The notes beneath the pieces were generated by a model. The model had not been told where the DNA came from and searched no databases. It worked only from the letters and a program-made list of their open reading frames with translations. Shown here in pieces: positions 45,371-54,011 of a stretch of 64,000 nt of DNA (the stretch's first letter is position 1; every line of letters begins with the position of its first letter). The translations under genes were made by a program, and so were the position numbers. The stretch is from Marinobacter alexandrii (GTDB taxonomy: Bacteria; Pseudomonadota; Gammaproteobacteria; Pseudomonadales; Oleiphilaceae): positions 496,001-560,000 of the forward strand of contig NZ_SWKM01000013.1 in NCBI RefSeq assembly GCF_005871205.1, given 5' to 3'.

Positions 45371-48004
45371 TTATTTGCGGGATTTGCGTTTCTTGTCGGC
45401 TTTACCGCCCTTGCCCGGCTTCTTGTCCTTATCCAGGGCAAGCTTGGCGGCCTGGGCCACCAGCTCATCCCGAGCAGACATCGGCTCGTCCGGGTTCGGC
45501 TTCGAGCTTTCCGGCTTGGGCTTGGGACTGGGCTTGGAGGCCGCAGGTCGCTTCCGGGGCGCCTTCAGCGGGGCGTCCGACTTTTTGGCCGATTCCCCGG
45601 TCCGCGGCGCCTTGCTTGGAGCTTTCACCCGGTCCTCAGGCTTGCCGCCTCCAGATTTTTCACGTCCGGACTTGCCACCTCCAGACTTGCCACCAGCCTT
45701 GCGCCGCCCTTTCCTGGCGCCCGAACGATCCGGGATATCGAGCGCGTCCCGGTCCTCCTTGCGGTGCACCGGGTCACTGACCATCTCCAGGTCGATTTTG
45801 CGATCTTCCATACCGACTCGCATCACCTTAACCCGCAACTCGTCGCCCAGCCGGAAGCTCATGGCCGTGCGTTCGCCGATCAGGCGGTGCTTGGCGGAAT
45901 CGTGATGGAAGAAATCGCCGCTGAGGGTAGACACATGCACCAGACCTTCAATATAGACACCGGACAGCTCGACAAAGAAACCGAACGGCACCACGGCCGC
46001 AATCACGCCGTCGAACTCCTCACCGACGTGGTCACGCAGGTACTCGCATTTGAGCCAGGCCATGACATCGCGGGTGGCGTCGTCGGCGCGGCGCTCGGCC
46101 ATTGAGGTGTGTTCACCCAGCTGCTGCATGCGCGCAAAATCGTAAGGGTACTCCGCCAACTCCGGATCCGGCTTCGGCGGCTTCACAATATCCTTGGACG
46201 CTGATTCGCTGTGAATCACCGACTTGATGGCCCGGTGGGCGATCAAATCAGGGTAGCGACGAATCGGCGACGTGAAGTGCGAGTAACCGGAAAATCCGAG
46301 ACCAAAGTGACCACCTTCCTCAGGGCTGTACACCGCCTGACTGAGTGAACGCAACATGACCGTCTGGATGACGTTGGCATCAGAGCGATCCGAAATCTCT
46401 GACAGCAATGCCTGGTAGTCTGCGGAACTGGGACTATCACCGCCACCCAACTGCAGACCCAGCTCACCCAGGAACAGCCGGACCGCATTCAGACGCTCTT
46501 CGGACGGGCCATCGTGAACTCGGTACAGCGCCGGCAGCTTATGTTTCTTGAGGAACCTGGCGGTGGCCACGTTCGCGCACAGCATGCACTCTTCGATGAT
46601 CTTGTGAGCATTGTTCCGGGTAACCGGGACGATCTCTTCAATCTTGCGATCAGCATCGAAGACAATCTTCGTTTCCGTGGTTTCGAAGTCAATCGCGCCG
46701 CGCTCGGTCCGGGCCTTACGAAGCAATTGATACAGACCATAGAGGTTGTGCAGCTGCGGCAGCACATGGGCGTACTGCTCACACAGACGATAACCCGACT
46801 CGGTATCGGGATTTTCCAGCATGTCGCTCACCTTGTTGTAGGTAAGCCGGGCATGACTGTACATCACCGCCTGATAGAAGCTGTAGCCACTGATTTTGCC
46901 AGAAGCACTGATGGTCATGTCGGCCACCATGCATAAGCGATCGACACCTGGATTCAGCGAGCACAGGCCGTTGGACAGCTTCTCGGGCAGCATTGGAACC
47001 ACGTGATCCGGGAAGTACACCGAAGTACTGCGGTTTACCGCCTCATCATCCAGTGGCGAGCCCGGACGGACATAATGAGATACGTCTGCAATCGCAACCA
47101 GCAGGCGGTAACCACCCCGTGGTCTTGGCTCGCAGTAGACCGCATCGTCGAAGTCACGAGCGGTCTCATCATCAATGGTCACCAACCGGAGGTTACGGAT
47201 ATCAACCCGGTTTTCTTTATCTTTTTCAGTGACCTCATCAGGAATCTTGGCAACCTGCTCCCCTAACGCTGGCGGCCAGCTGTTGGGAATGTCGTAGGAC
47301 CGGATGGCAACATCAATTTCCATGCCTGGCGCCATATGCTCGCCCAGCACTTCAACAATCTTGCCCAGCGGCTGAGTTCGCACACTGGGCTGACGAATGA
47401 TGTCCACGACCACGTATTGGCCGTGACGAGCCTCAGCCGCGTGCTCCTGTGGTATCAGCACTTCGTGATTGATACGGGCATTTTCCGGCACCACGAAACT
47501 GATACCGCTTTCCTGAAAAAACCGGCCCACGGTCTGATTGGTACGGTACTCGAGCACCTCGACAATGACGCCTTCGCGGCGTCCCCGGTCGTCAACCCGG
47601 TCCACCCGGGCAGCCACCCGGTCACCATGAAAGACTTGGCGCATCTGGCGCGCGGTAAGAAATAGATCCGAGCCACCGTCGTCCGGCACCAGAAAACCGA
47701 AGCCGTCCTTGTGACCGATGATACGACCAGTCACCAAGTCCGCTTCTTCGATGGGCAGGTAAGCACCACGACGGTTACAAATCATCTGCCCGTCACGACA
47801 CATAGCAATCAGGCGACGGCGAAGGGCTTCAACACCCTCAGGCGAGGTTTGCCCCAGCTCGTCGCACAGGGTTTCATGAGTTGCCGGCGCCCCTCTCTCT
47901 TTCAGGTGGGCGATAATGAACTCACGACTTTGAATAGGGTTTTCGTACTTCTCTGCCTCACGATTGGCGTGAGGGTCTTGATCTTCTTTTTTCCTGGAAA
48001 CCAT
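45371..48004 (-). CDS. rnr: Ribonuclease R
   Basis: RNase R is a processive 3'-5' exonuclease that degrades structured RNA and defective rRNA. I start at ATG 48004 (MVSRKKEDQDPHANRE), with AAGGA five bases upstream; the longer frame adds 60 residues of unlike composition. The 877 residues hold a cold-shock-like N-terminal region, the RNB catalytic domain with metal-binding DDETARDFDDAVYCEPRP, and an S1 domain near 640-725. A long basic tail rich in Lys, Pro and Gly (about 150 residues) follows, presumably binding RNA or ribosomes. It is followed by rlmB. Confidence 0.95.
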   Translation of the reverse strand: MVSRKKEDQDPHANREAEKYENPIQSREFIIAHLKERGAPATHETLCDELGQTSPEGVEALRRRLIAMCRDGQMICNRRGAYLPIEEADLVTGRIIGHKDGFGFLVPDDGGSDLFLTARQMRQVFHGDRVAARVDRVDDRGRREGVIVEVLEYRTNQTVGRFFQESGISFVVPENARINHEVLIPQEHAAEARHGQYVVVDIIRQPSVRTQPLGKIVEVLGEHMAPGMEIDVAIRSYDIPNSWPPALGEQVAKIPDEVTEKDKENRVDIRNLRLVTIDDETARDFDDAVYCEPRPRGGYRLLVAIADVSHYVRPGSPLDDEAVNRSTSVYFPDHVVPMLPEKLSNGLCSLNPGVDRLCMVADMTISASGKISGYSFYQAVMYSHARLTYNKVSDMLENPDTESGYRLCEQYAHVLPQLHNLYGLYQLLRKARTERGAIDFETTETKIVFDADRKIEEIVPVTRNNAHKIIEECMLCANVATARFLKKHKLPALYRVHDGPSEERLNAVRLFLGELGLQLGGGDSPSSADYQALLSEISDRSDANVIQTVMLRSLSQAVYSPEEGGHFGLGFSGYSHFTSPIRRYPDLIAHRAIKSVIHSESASKDIVKPPKPDPELAEYPYDFARMQQLGEHTSMAERRADDATRDVMAWLKCEYLRDHVGEEFDGVIAAVVPFGFFVELSGVYIEGLVHVSTLSGDFFHHDSAKHRLIGERTAMSFRLGDELRVKVMRVGMEDRKIDLEMVSDPVHRKEDRDALDIPDRSGARKGRRKAGGKSGGGKSGREKSGGGKPEDRVKAPSKAPRTGESAKKSDAPLKAPRKRPAASKPSPKPKPESSKPNPDEPMSARDELVAQAAKLALDKDKKPGKGGKADKKRKSRK

Positions 48005-48146
48005 TCGGATCCTTGCTGTGATACTGAGCCTCGAAGGCTCACGTGTATAAGATTTGTCTTGCAGTATAACGTCGTGATGGGGTAGCTGCCTAACAAGGGA
48101 AGAAGAATAGGCATAAATACCTGCCCACCTTTTTTCGAAAAAACGT

Positions 48147-48175
48147 TTGACAGCTTTTGCCGTAATTATTAAAGT
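48147..48175 (+). promoter_or_regulatory. Sigma-70 promoter of tRNA-Leu
   Basis: TTGACA at 48147-48152 and TAAAGT at 48170-48175 with 17-bp spacing, followed by the GC-rich discriminator ACGCGCC. This is the same arrangement as the tRNA-Met promoter and fits a stringently controlled stable-RNA promoter. The tRNA starts 85 bases further on. Confidence 0.82.
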
Positions 48176-48260
48176 ACGCGCCATCGGTTGAGGGACACAC
48201 CTAACCGCTGGCAGAAACGTCCAGTTTTCAACTGACTAACGACGAGACTGCAAATCACCT

Positions 48261-48347
48261 GCCGAGGTGGTGAAATTGGTAGACACGCTAGCTTCAGGTG
48301 CTAGTGGGGGCAACCCCGTGGAGGTTCAAGTCCTCTCCTCGGCACCA
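48261..48347 (+). tRNA. tRNA-Leu (CAG anticodon)
   Basis: An 87-base class II tRNA with a long variable arm (TGGGGGCAACCCCG) and encoded CCA. The anticodon loop TTCAGGT between CTAGC and GCTAG gives anticodon CAG. The start GCCGAGG pairs with CCTCGGC at the end. Confidence 0.97.
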
Positions 48348-48463
48348 TTTCCTCCCCCAGGAAATGGTAAATTACCAAAATTAAACGATTTCCTTCGAAG
48401 TAGCACCTACCCGCTGATCTGCGCGGCCGGACTGTTTGCGTTTTATCTCTTGCGGGCGATCGC

Positions 48464-50374
48464 CTACTGCAACAGCCCTATCAGGTAATCAGACAGCGAC
48501 TGATAATCGTATTCGACCCGTGCGTAAGCCGATGTTGGCGTGCGATCAAACTCGCGACCACAGGACTTGTCGCCGTTGTGCCGGGTCAGATAGGCCTCCT
48601 CGATCAGGTTTGCCTGGGCCGAAGAAAACTCCGAACTTCCCACCGACGGGTAGTACATCATCCATTCAAAGCCCCGCGTCGCATCCACGTTGCTCAGACC
48701 GGCGGTTTGTGGATCCAAAAAGCCGTAACGCAGCAAACGATTGAACGTCACCTCCCTATTGGTGCCGGGGTCTAACAGCGTGCGGGTGTCCAGTTCCATT
48801 TCCAGATCGTTGAACGACACTGGCTGGGGTTCATAGCCCGAAAAGGCGAACGGTTCTATCGCAGTGACCGCCCCATCCAACCCCGCCATGCCATCCACCT
48901 CACACTGTTCACGGGCCCCCGCCAGTTGCAACGACATCAATTCAGTCGCGTCTTCGCTCAGGGTGCGAGAAACAAAACCAGCGACTTCGCTTGCGATGGC
49001 CCCTGACTGAAGAGTCCGGGTCAGCACGGAACCATCCGGCCGGGAAATGCGGGCCTGGAGCTCAACCCGGTCATCGCTATCAATCGTCCAGCTGTAGGTG
49101 ACCTCTGAATTACCACCTAGTTCGCTGGATCCGGCAAAGATACCTTCATGCTCATGACAGGTGGTCGCGGTCTCGAAATGGATCTGATCCTTGGCCCAGT
49201 CGAACACGAGCCGCTCATCGATGCCGGGAATGTCGTAATTAATCACACTCTGCTCAGACAGCGCCGCCGAGGGGAACCATTGAGTAGCGAGCTTGGAAGC
49301 GTAGCCGTCGACCGCCACCAATCGTGCCAGCTCCGGCATTGACGGCGCCAGACAGCCATTGGCCGAAATCGACTTGAGCTGCCCCGCCTCGGTGTAGTCA
49401 AACACCAGTTCTGCCGACTGCTTCAGGTCCGACACGCCTGTCGGTAGGCCTGCTGACAGTTCAGGCTGGGCAAGGATGCGCTGACGGGTCAGCAGGATCG
49501 GGTTGCTGAGTTCCAGAGCGGCTTCAGGCAACGCCAACGAATCCACCGCCAAGGTGGCGTATTTGCCGCCGGCCGCTTCATCGACAATATTCACGATGTC
49601 GGTGGCGTGCTGCACCAAGGACACCCCCAGCAAAACCGCTGCCTCGGCGCTCAGATAACGCTCGGTACCGGTGCTGTCGGCATTGGCCAGCAGTTGGTTA
49701 TAGTCGGCTGGAATCTGACTGGCCATGAACCGGGCCAGTGCCCGGGCGTAGGCATGGGCACGCTCGTCTTCCGCCTGGACGTAATCCCGCAAGAGGTTCA
49801 TGCCCACCAGACTGTCTGGCAGATTATGGCTCGACCCTGTCGCCAGCCCCGCCAAGGCCCGGAATCTGGCCAGGGTCGTCAGGGGCGTGACATTACGCAC
49901 GCCAGGTGACGCCGACAGCAGGTAGGCACTCGTAACCGCGACATTGCCCACTGGCGTTTGCTCCAGGGTTTTGCCCGGCAGCGCCAGGGCGTGTAATGGG
50001 TAATCCCGGGGATCGAGGTCCGGCCCCACTTCCGGATCCTGCTCCAGTTCGGCCACATCGAGGGAAAAGTCGCCGTTTTCACCCGACATGGCGGTCGGCT
50101 CGCCGGCGTCAAGCACCACTTCTGCGCCGTTCTCCAGGGCAATGGTCATCGGCCCCGGGGTGTGCTGGCCATCGCCGTCCATATCAAGCCAGACCCGCGC
50201 GTTGATCAGGTAACCATCGATGGCCTTGCCGGTGTAGGCCACCGGTTCGCTGTATTTGAGACCGTCAAAGTCTCTGCCATCGACAGGCAGCTTGTCGGAT
50301 TCCTCGCCACACCCGGCCAGACCGAGGGCGAGAACCAGAAGTGACACACTGGGGCAATGGGCAGGCTTCATCAC
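48464..50374 (-). CDS. Large orphan lipoprotein of unknown function
   Basis: This 636-residue protein has a lipoprotein signal (MMKPAHCPSVSLLVLALGLAGC, modified Cys22). The +2 residue Gly suggests outer-membrane sorting. The N-terminal part has a Ca-binding-like stretch (WLDMDGDGQHTPG) and later a beta-rich body with ATTCHEHEGIFAG and SWTIDSDDRVELQAR. No known family is recognised. It stands alone between tRNA-Leu and an acyl-CoA dehydrogenase, and codon use is like its neighbours. A large surface lipoprotein with an EF-like Asp loop could bind a polymer or act in envelope adhesion, but that is not shown. Confidence 0.78.
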   Translation of the reverse strand: MMKPAHCPSVSLLVLALGLAGCGEESDKLPVDGRDFDGLKYSEPVAYTGKAIDGYLINARVWLDMDGDGQHTPGPMTIALENGAEVVLDAGEPTAMSGENGDFSLDVAELEQDPEVGPDLDPRDYPLHALALPGKTLEQTPVGNVAVTSAYLLSASPGVRNVTPLTTLARFRALAGLATGSSHNLPDSLVGMNLLRDYVQAEDERAHAYARALARFMASQIPADYNQLLANADSTGTERYLSAEAAVLLGVSLVQHATDIVNIVDEAAGGKYATLAVDSLALPEAALELSNPILLTRQRILAQPELSAGLPTGVSDLKQSAELVFDYTEAGQLKSISANGCLAPSMPELARLVAVDGYASKLATQWFPSAALSEQSVINYDIPGIDERLVFDWAKDQIHFETATTCHEHEGIFAGSSELGGNSEVTYSWTIDSDDRVELQARISRPDGSVLTRTLQSGAIASEVAGFVSRTLSEDATELMSLQLAGAREQCEVDGMAGLDGAVTAIEPFAFSGYEPQPVSFNDLEMELDTRTLLDPGTNREVTFNRLLRYGFLDPQTAGLSNVDATRGFEWMMYYPSVGSSEFSSAQANLIEEAYLTRHNGDKSCGREFDRTPTSAYARVEYDYQSLSDYLIGLLQ

Positions 50375-50481
50375 GGCAACCGTTTATCCTTGTTAGAGGT
50401 TGTGCCGACACTCTAAGGGATGTGGGAACGGGAGACCTTGATAGGTTTGGCAATTTGTAAACTTTGGTAACCGAAGCAGAC

Positions 50482-50508
50482 AGCCCCCGGTGCACCGCAA
50501 CGGGGGCT
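50482..50508 (-). terminator. Hairpin downstream of the acyl-CoA dehydrogenase gene
   Basis: AGCCCCCG (50482-50489) and CGGGGGCT (50501-50508) pair around an 11-base loop, 5 bases after the stop codon on the minus strand. It has no T-run. Confidence 0.5.
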
Positions 50509-50513
50509 AATAG

Positions 50514-51653
50514 TCAGAATGAACGGGCAACAATTTCCTTCATGATTTCGTTGGTGCCGGCGTAGATTCGCTGCACCCGGGAATCTGCCCAGGCGCGGGC
50601 GATCGGGTATTCCCACATATAGCCGTAGCCACCGTGCAACTGCACGCATTCGTCCATCACCTTGCACTGCAGGTCGGTGGTCAGCTGCTTGAGCATGGCG
50701 GCGGTCGGGATATCCAGCTTCTTATCCAGGTGCAGTTCCAGGCAACGATCGGTGAACACCCGCGCAGCAGTGATTTCAGCTTTCATCTCAGCCATCTTGA
50801 AGCGGGTATTCTGGAACGAAATGACCGGTTTATCGAAGGCCTTGCGCTCCTTCACGTAATCCAGAGTCCACTGCCACGCGGCCTCGGCGGCTGCAACTGC
50901 CGACAGCGCCACCTGAAGACGTTCAGCGGGCAGCTCCTGCATCAGTTGGAAAAAGCCCTGACCTTCCATGGAACCCAGCAGGTGCGTTGCCGGCACTTTC
51001 ACATCCTGGAAAAACAGTTCCGACGTGTCCTGAGCCTTCATACCAACCTTGTTCAGGTTCTGGCCTTTCTCGAAGCCTTCCCAAGCGGCCTCAACCAGAA
51101 ACAGACTGGTGCCCTTCGCGCCCTCTTTCGGATCGGTCTTGGCAACCACAATCACCAGGTCCGCCAATTGGCCATTGGTGATAAAGGTCTTGGAGCCGTT
51201 CAGTAGATAGTGATCGCCATTTTTGACCGCTGTAGACTTCACGCCCTGCAGGTCGGAACCGGCACCTGGCTCGGTCATGGCGATGGCGGTGACCATTTCG
51301 CCGGAAACGAGCTTGGGTAGATAATTCTGCTTCTGCTCTTCAGAGCCGTAATGGAGGATGTACGGCGCCACGATGTCGGAATGCAGTCCCCAGCCGATGC
51401 CGGTCAGCCCGGCGTAGGCTACTTCTTCCATGACCACTGCGCTGTAGCGGAAATCCGCCCCTACTCCGCCGTACTCTTCCGGCATGGTCGGGCACAGGAA
51501 GCCCAGCTCACCAGCCTTGCGCCACAGCTCACGACTGACCTGGCCGTCTTTCTCCCATTGCTCGTGATAGGGCGCCGCCTCCTGCTCGAGGAATTTGCGG
51601 ACGGAATCGCGGAAGCCTTCGAGATCGGCGTCGAACAGTGTACGTGGAATCAT
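50514..51653 (-). CDS. Acyl-CoA dehydrogenase, long-chain/IVD-like
   Basis: This 379-residue flavoprotein oxidises acyl-CoA thioesters. I start at ATG 51653 (MIPRTLFDADLEGF), with GAGGT five bases upstream; the longer frame adds 23 unlikely residues. The FAD and substrate segments are AITMTEPGAGSDLQGVKSTAV and the C-terminal QLHGGYGYMWEYPIARAWADSRVQRIYAGTNEIMKEI. The residue before GTNE is Ala rather than Glu, so the catalytic base is not the medium-chain type, and the protein groups with long-chain or isovaleryl-type enzymes whose Glu lies elsewhere. Specific substrate is unknown. The next gene is ubiX. Confidence 0.9.
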   Translation of the reverse strand: MIPRTLFDADLEGFRDSVRKFLEQEAAPYHEQWEKDGQVSRELWRKAGELGFLCPTMPEEYGGVGADFRYSAVVMEEVAYAGLTGIGWGLHSDIVAPYILHYGSEEQKQNYLPKLVSGEMVTAIAMTEPGAGSDLQGVKSTAVKNGDHYLLNGSKTFITNGQLADLVIVVAKTDPKEGAKGTSLFLVEAAWEGFEKGQNLNKVGMKAQDTSELFFQDVKVPATHLLGSMEGQGFFQLMQELPAERLQVALSAVAAAEAAWQWTLDYVKERKAFDKPVISFQNTRFKMAEMKAEITAARVFTDRCLELHLDKKLDIPTAAMLKQLTTDLQCKVMDECVQLHGGYGYMWEYPIARAWADSRVQRIYAGTNEIMKEIVARSF

Positions 51654-51773
51654 GGTAAACCTCGGTGAGTGACCCATATTGTGATTGTCGTTCACCAAGT
51701 CTCGGCCGGGCGGCCGTTTCACTCAATGGTGAAAACCATCAATCGGGCTGACCAAAACCATCGCCGGCAGGCG

Positions 51774-52427
51774 TTAATCCTGGTTGTTACGCTTACTCTC
51801 CGAGCGGGCTTCGCCCCAGCGCGGCATCAGATCCTGGGCGATTCCGAGGTGATCCAGCAGCCGGGCAACGATAAAGTCAACCAGGCCCTGAACCGATTCA
51901 GGCTTGTGGTAGAAGCCGGGGCTGGCGGGCATGATCACGGCGCCCATGCGGGTCAGCTTCAGCATGTTCTCAAGGTGGACCTCGGAGAACGGCGCCTCCC
52001 GGGGCACCAATATCAGCTGCCGGCGTTCTTTCAGAGCGACATCGCCGGCCCGCTCAATCAGGTTATCGCTGGCACCGGTGGCCAGTGCCGACAGGGTGCC
52101 GGTGCTGCACGGGCACACCACCAGCGGGGCTTTTTCACCGGACCCGGACGCCGGCGGCGCAAACCAGTCGTCACGGCCAAACACCAGGATCTGCCCGGGT
52201 TCGGCGTCCGCCCAGTCGGTCAGGAACTCCTGCATGGCGGGCGGCGTGCCCGGCAATTTCAGCTCGGTTTCAGTGGCAATCACCACCTGAGCTGCCCGGC
52301 TGACCATGACATTGATCCGACAACCCGCCGCGACCAGGCATTGCAGCAAGCGCAAGCCATACTGGGCGCCCGATGCGCCGGTAAAAGCCAGATTTACAGT
52401 TCGCGCCTGCGCTGCGGTGTCAGTCAT
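51774..52427 (-). CDS. ubiX: Flavin prenyltransferase UbiX
   Basis: UbiX prenylates FMN to make the cofactor of the UbiD decarboxylase in ubiquinone synthesis. The 217-residue protein has the UbiX fold with [14 protein letters not shown] near 16-29, [32 protein letters not shown], and the [19 protein letters not shown] stretch. The C-terminus is extended and basic ([15 protein letters not shown]). It starts 35 bases after mpl and could share a transcript with it. The match to UbiX is close over the full length. Confidence 0.95.
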   Translation of the reverse strand: MTDTAAQARTVNLAFTGASGAQYGLRLLQCLVAAGCRINVMVSRAAQVVIATETELKLPGTPPAMQEFLTDWADAEPGQILVFGRDDWFAPPASGSGEKAPLVVCPCSTGTLSALATGASDNLIERAGDVALKERRQLILVPREAPFSEVHLENMLKLTRMGAVIMPASPGFYHKPESVQGLVDFIVARLLDHLGIAQDLMPRWGEARSESKRNNQD

Positions 52428-52462
52428 GGTTCGCCTTGATCATAGGTGTGATAACGGAAGAA

Positions 52463-53857
52463 TCAGCCCTGAATACGCTCAAGCTCGGCAACAAGTTTAC
52501 CGTGGATACCACCAAAACCGCCGTTGCTCATAATCACAATGTGGCAGGGCCTGGGCAGATCGTCCAAGGCCCGGTCAATCAGGGCGTCAACTGACGCCTC
52601 GACCTGGTGCCGGCCTTCGTCAACATGCCCGGCTTGCCACTCGGCGACCAGCGCCGGCAGCCAGTCCATGTTGTTGAGATTAGCCCATAGCACCCGGTCT
52701 GCCATGGCGGCGCTGGGCAGCAGCGTCTGCTGGTGCACGCCCTGCTTCATGGTGTTGGAGCGCGGCTCGATCAGCGCCACAATGGGCTCTTCGCCGACCT
52801 GCGCGCGCAGGCCTTCCAGGGTGGTCGCGATCGCGGTCGGATGATGGGCAAAATCATCGTAGACCCGGACGCCGCCAACATCGGCCAGCAACTCCATGCG
52901 GCGCTTGACGCCGGAGAACCGGCACAGGGCTGCAACGGCGTGGTCCGGCGTGATGCCCACATGGCGTGCAGCGGCGATGGCGGACAGCGCATTGCGCACA
53001 TTGTGCATGCCGGTCTGCGACCACTTCAGGGTGGCCACCGGCTGCTCATGGTGAATCACCATAAACCGGCTACCGTCCTCAGAAAGCAGTTCGGCCCGCC
53101 AGTCGGAGGTTCGGGGCGTTTCACTGCCGATAGCAGTGTCCTGAACCGGACTCCAGCACCCCAGCTCCAGGGCATTGTCCAGATGCGAGTCCACCGCTGG
53201 GCGAATCACCAGGCCCTGGGATGGCACGGTGCGCACCAGATGGTGGAACTGTCGCTCGATGGCCTCGACGTTGTCGAAGATATCGGCGTGGTCGAACTCC
53301 AGATTATTGAGGATCAGGGTGTGCGGCCGGTAGTGAACAAACTTGGAGCGCTTGTCGAAAAACGCGCTGTCGTATTCATCCGCCTCGATGACAAAGAAAT
53401 CGCTGTTGCCGAGCCGCGCCGACACCGGGAAATCGTTAGGCACACCGCCCACCAGGTAACCGGGCTGGAATCCGGCCTGTTCCAGAATCCACAACAACAT
53501 GGAGGTGGTGGTGGTCTTCCCGTGGGTTCCTGCCACCGCCAGAACCCAGCGATGACGCAGCACTTCCCGGGCCAGCCATTCCGGCCCCGACATGTAATCG
53601 ATGTTGCGGTTGAGCACCGCCTCCACTTCGGCGTTGCCGCGGGACATGGCGTTACCGACCAGTACCAGGTCGGGTTTGGGCTCCAGATGGTCGGCGCTGT
53701 AACCTTCCATCAACTGAATGCCCTGGGCTTGCAGCTGGGTGCTCATCGGCGGGTACACGCCCTGATCGGAGCCGGTCACGGTATGACCGAGCTCCCGGGC
53801 CAGTACCGCAAGGCTGCCCATGAAGGTGCCACAGATTCCCAGGATATGAATATGCAT
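52463..53857 (-). CDS. mpl: UDP-MurNAc:L-Ala-gamma-D-Glu-meso-DAP ligase Mpl
   Basis: Mpl recycles the murein tripeptide by joining it to UDP-MurNAc. The start at ATG 53857 (MHIHILGICGTFMGSLAVLAREL) gives 464 residues, 11 fewer than the longest frame. The nucleotide loop is GTHGKTTTTSML near 112-123, and the Mur ligase core includes NLEFDHADIFDN and YDDFAHHPTAIATTL. It is divergent from the PPi-PFK gene with 154 bases between. Compared with MurC it lacks the MurC ending and has the Mpl-type C-terminus. Confidence 0.94.
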   Translation of the reverse strand: MHIHILGICGTFMGSLAVLARELGHTVTGSDQGVYPPMSTQLQAQGIQLMEGYSADHLEPKPDLVLVGNAMSRGNAEVEAVLNRNIDYMSGPEWLAREVLRHRWVLAVAGTHGKTTTTSMLLWILEQAGFQPGYLVGGVPNDFPVSARLGNSDFFVIEADEYDSAFFDKRSKFVHYRPHTLILNNLEFDHADIFDNVEAIERQFHHLVRTVPSQGLVIRPAVDSHLDNALELGCWSPVQDTAIGSETPRTSDWRAELLSEDGSRFMVIHHEQPVATLKWSQTGMHNVRNALSAIAAARHVGITPDHAVAALCRFSGVKRRMELLADVGGVRVYDDFAHHPTAIATTLEGLRAQVGEEPIVALIEPRSNTMKQGVHQQTLLPSAAMADRVLWANLNNMDWLPALVAEWQAGHVDEGRHQVEASVDALIDRALDDLPRPCHIVIMSNGGFGGIHGKLVAELERIQG

Positions 53858-54011
53858 TCCGTTACTGCCTCTGCCATTGAAACCCGACAAGCCTCCCGTA
53901 TCCGTCCGGGCCCGTCAAGAGCCGCGCTATCCGCAATCCTGCTCATGAAAATCCACGCGGTTTGGCGTATCATCTGCGCCAACGTTGAACCAGAGGAGGC
54001 TCCAGCCCAAG

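Noticed and set aside
48005..48184. 60-residue N-terminal extension of RNase R
   Set aside because: The ATG at 48004 has a good ribosome site; the extension overlaps promoter-like sequence of tRNA-Leu and has unlike composition.
48267..48488. 73-residue open frame starting MVKLVDTLASGASGGN
   Set aside because: It is the translated tRNA-Leu, a well-known annotation artefact.
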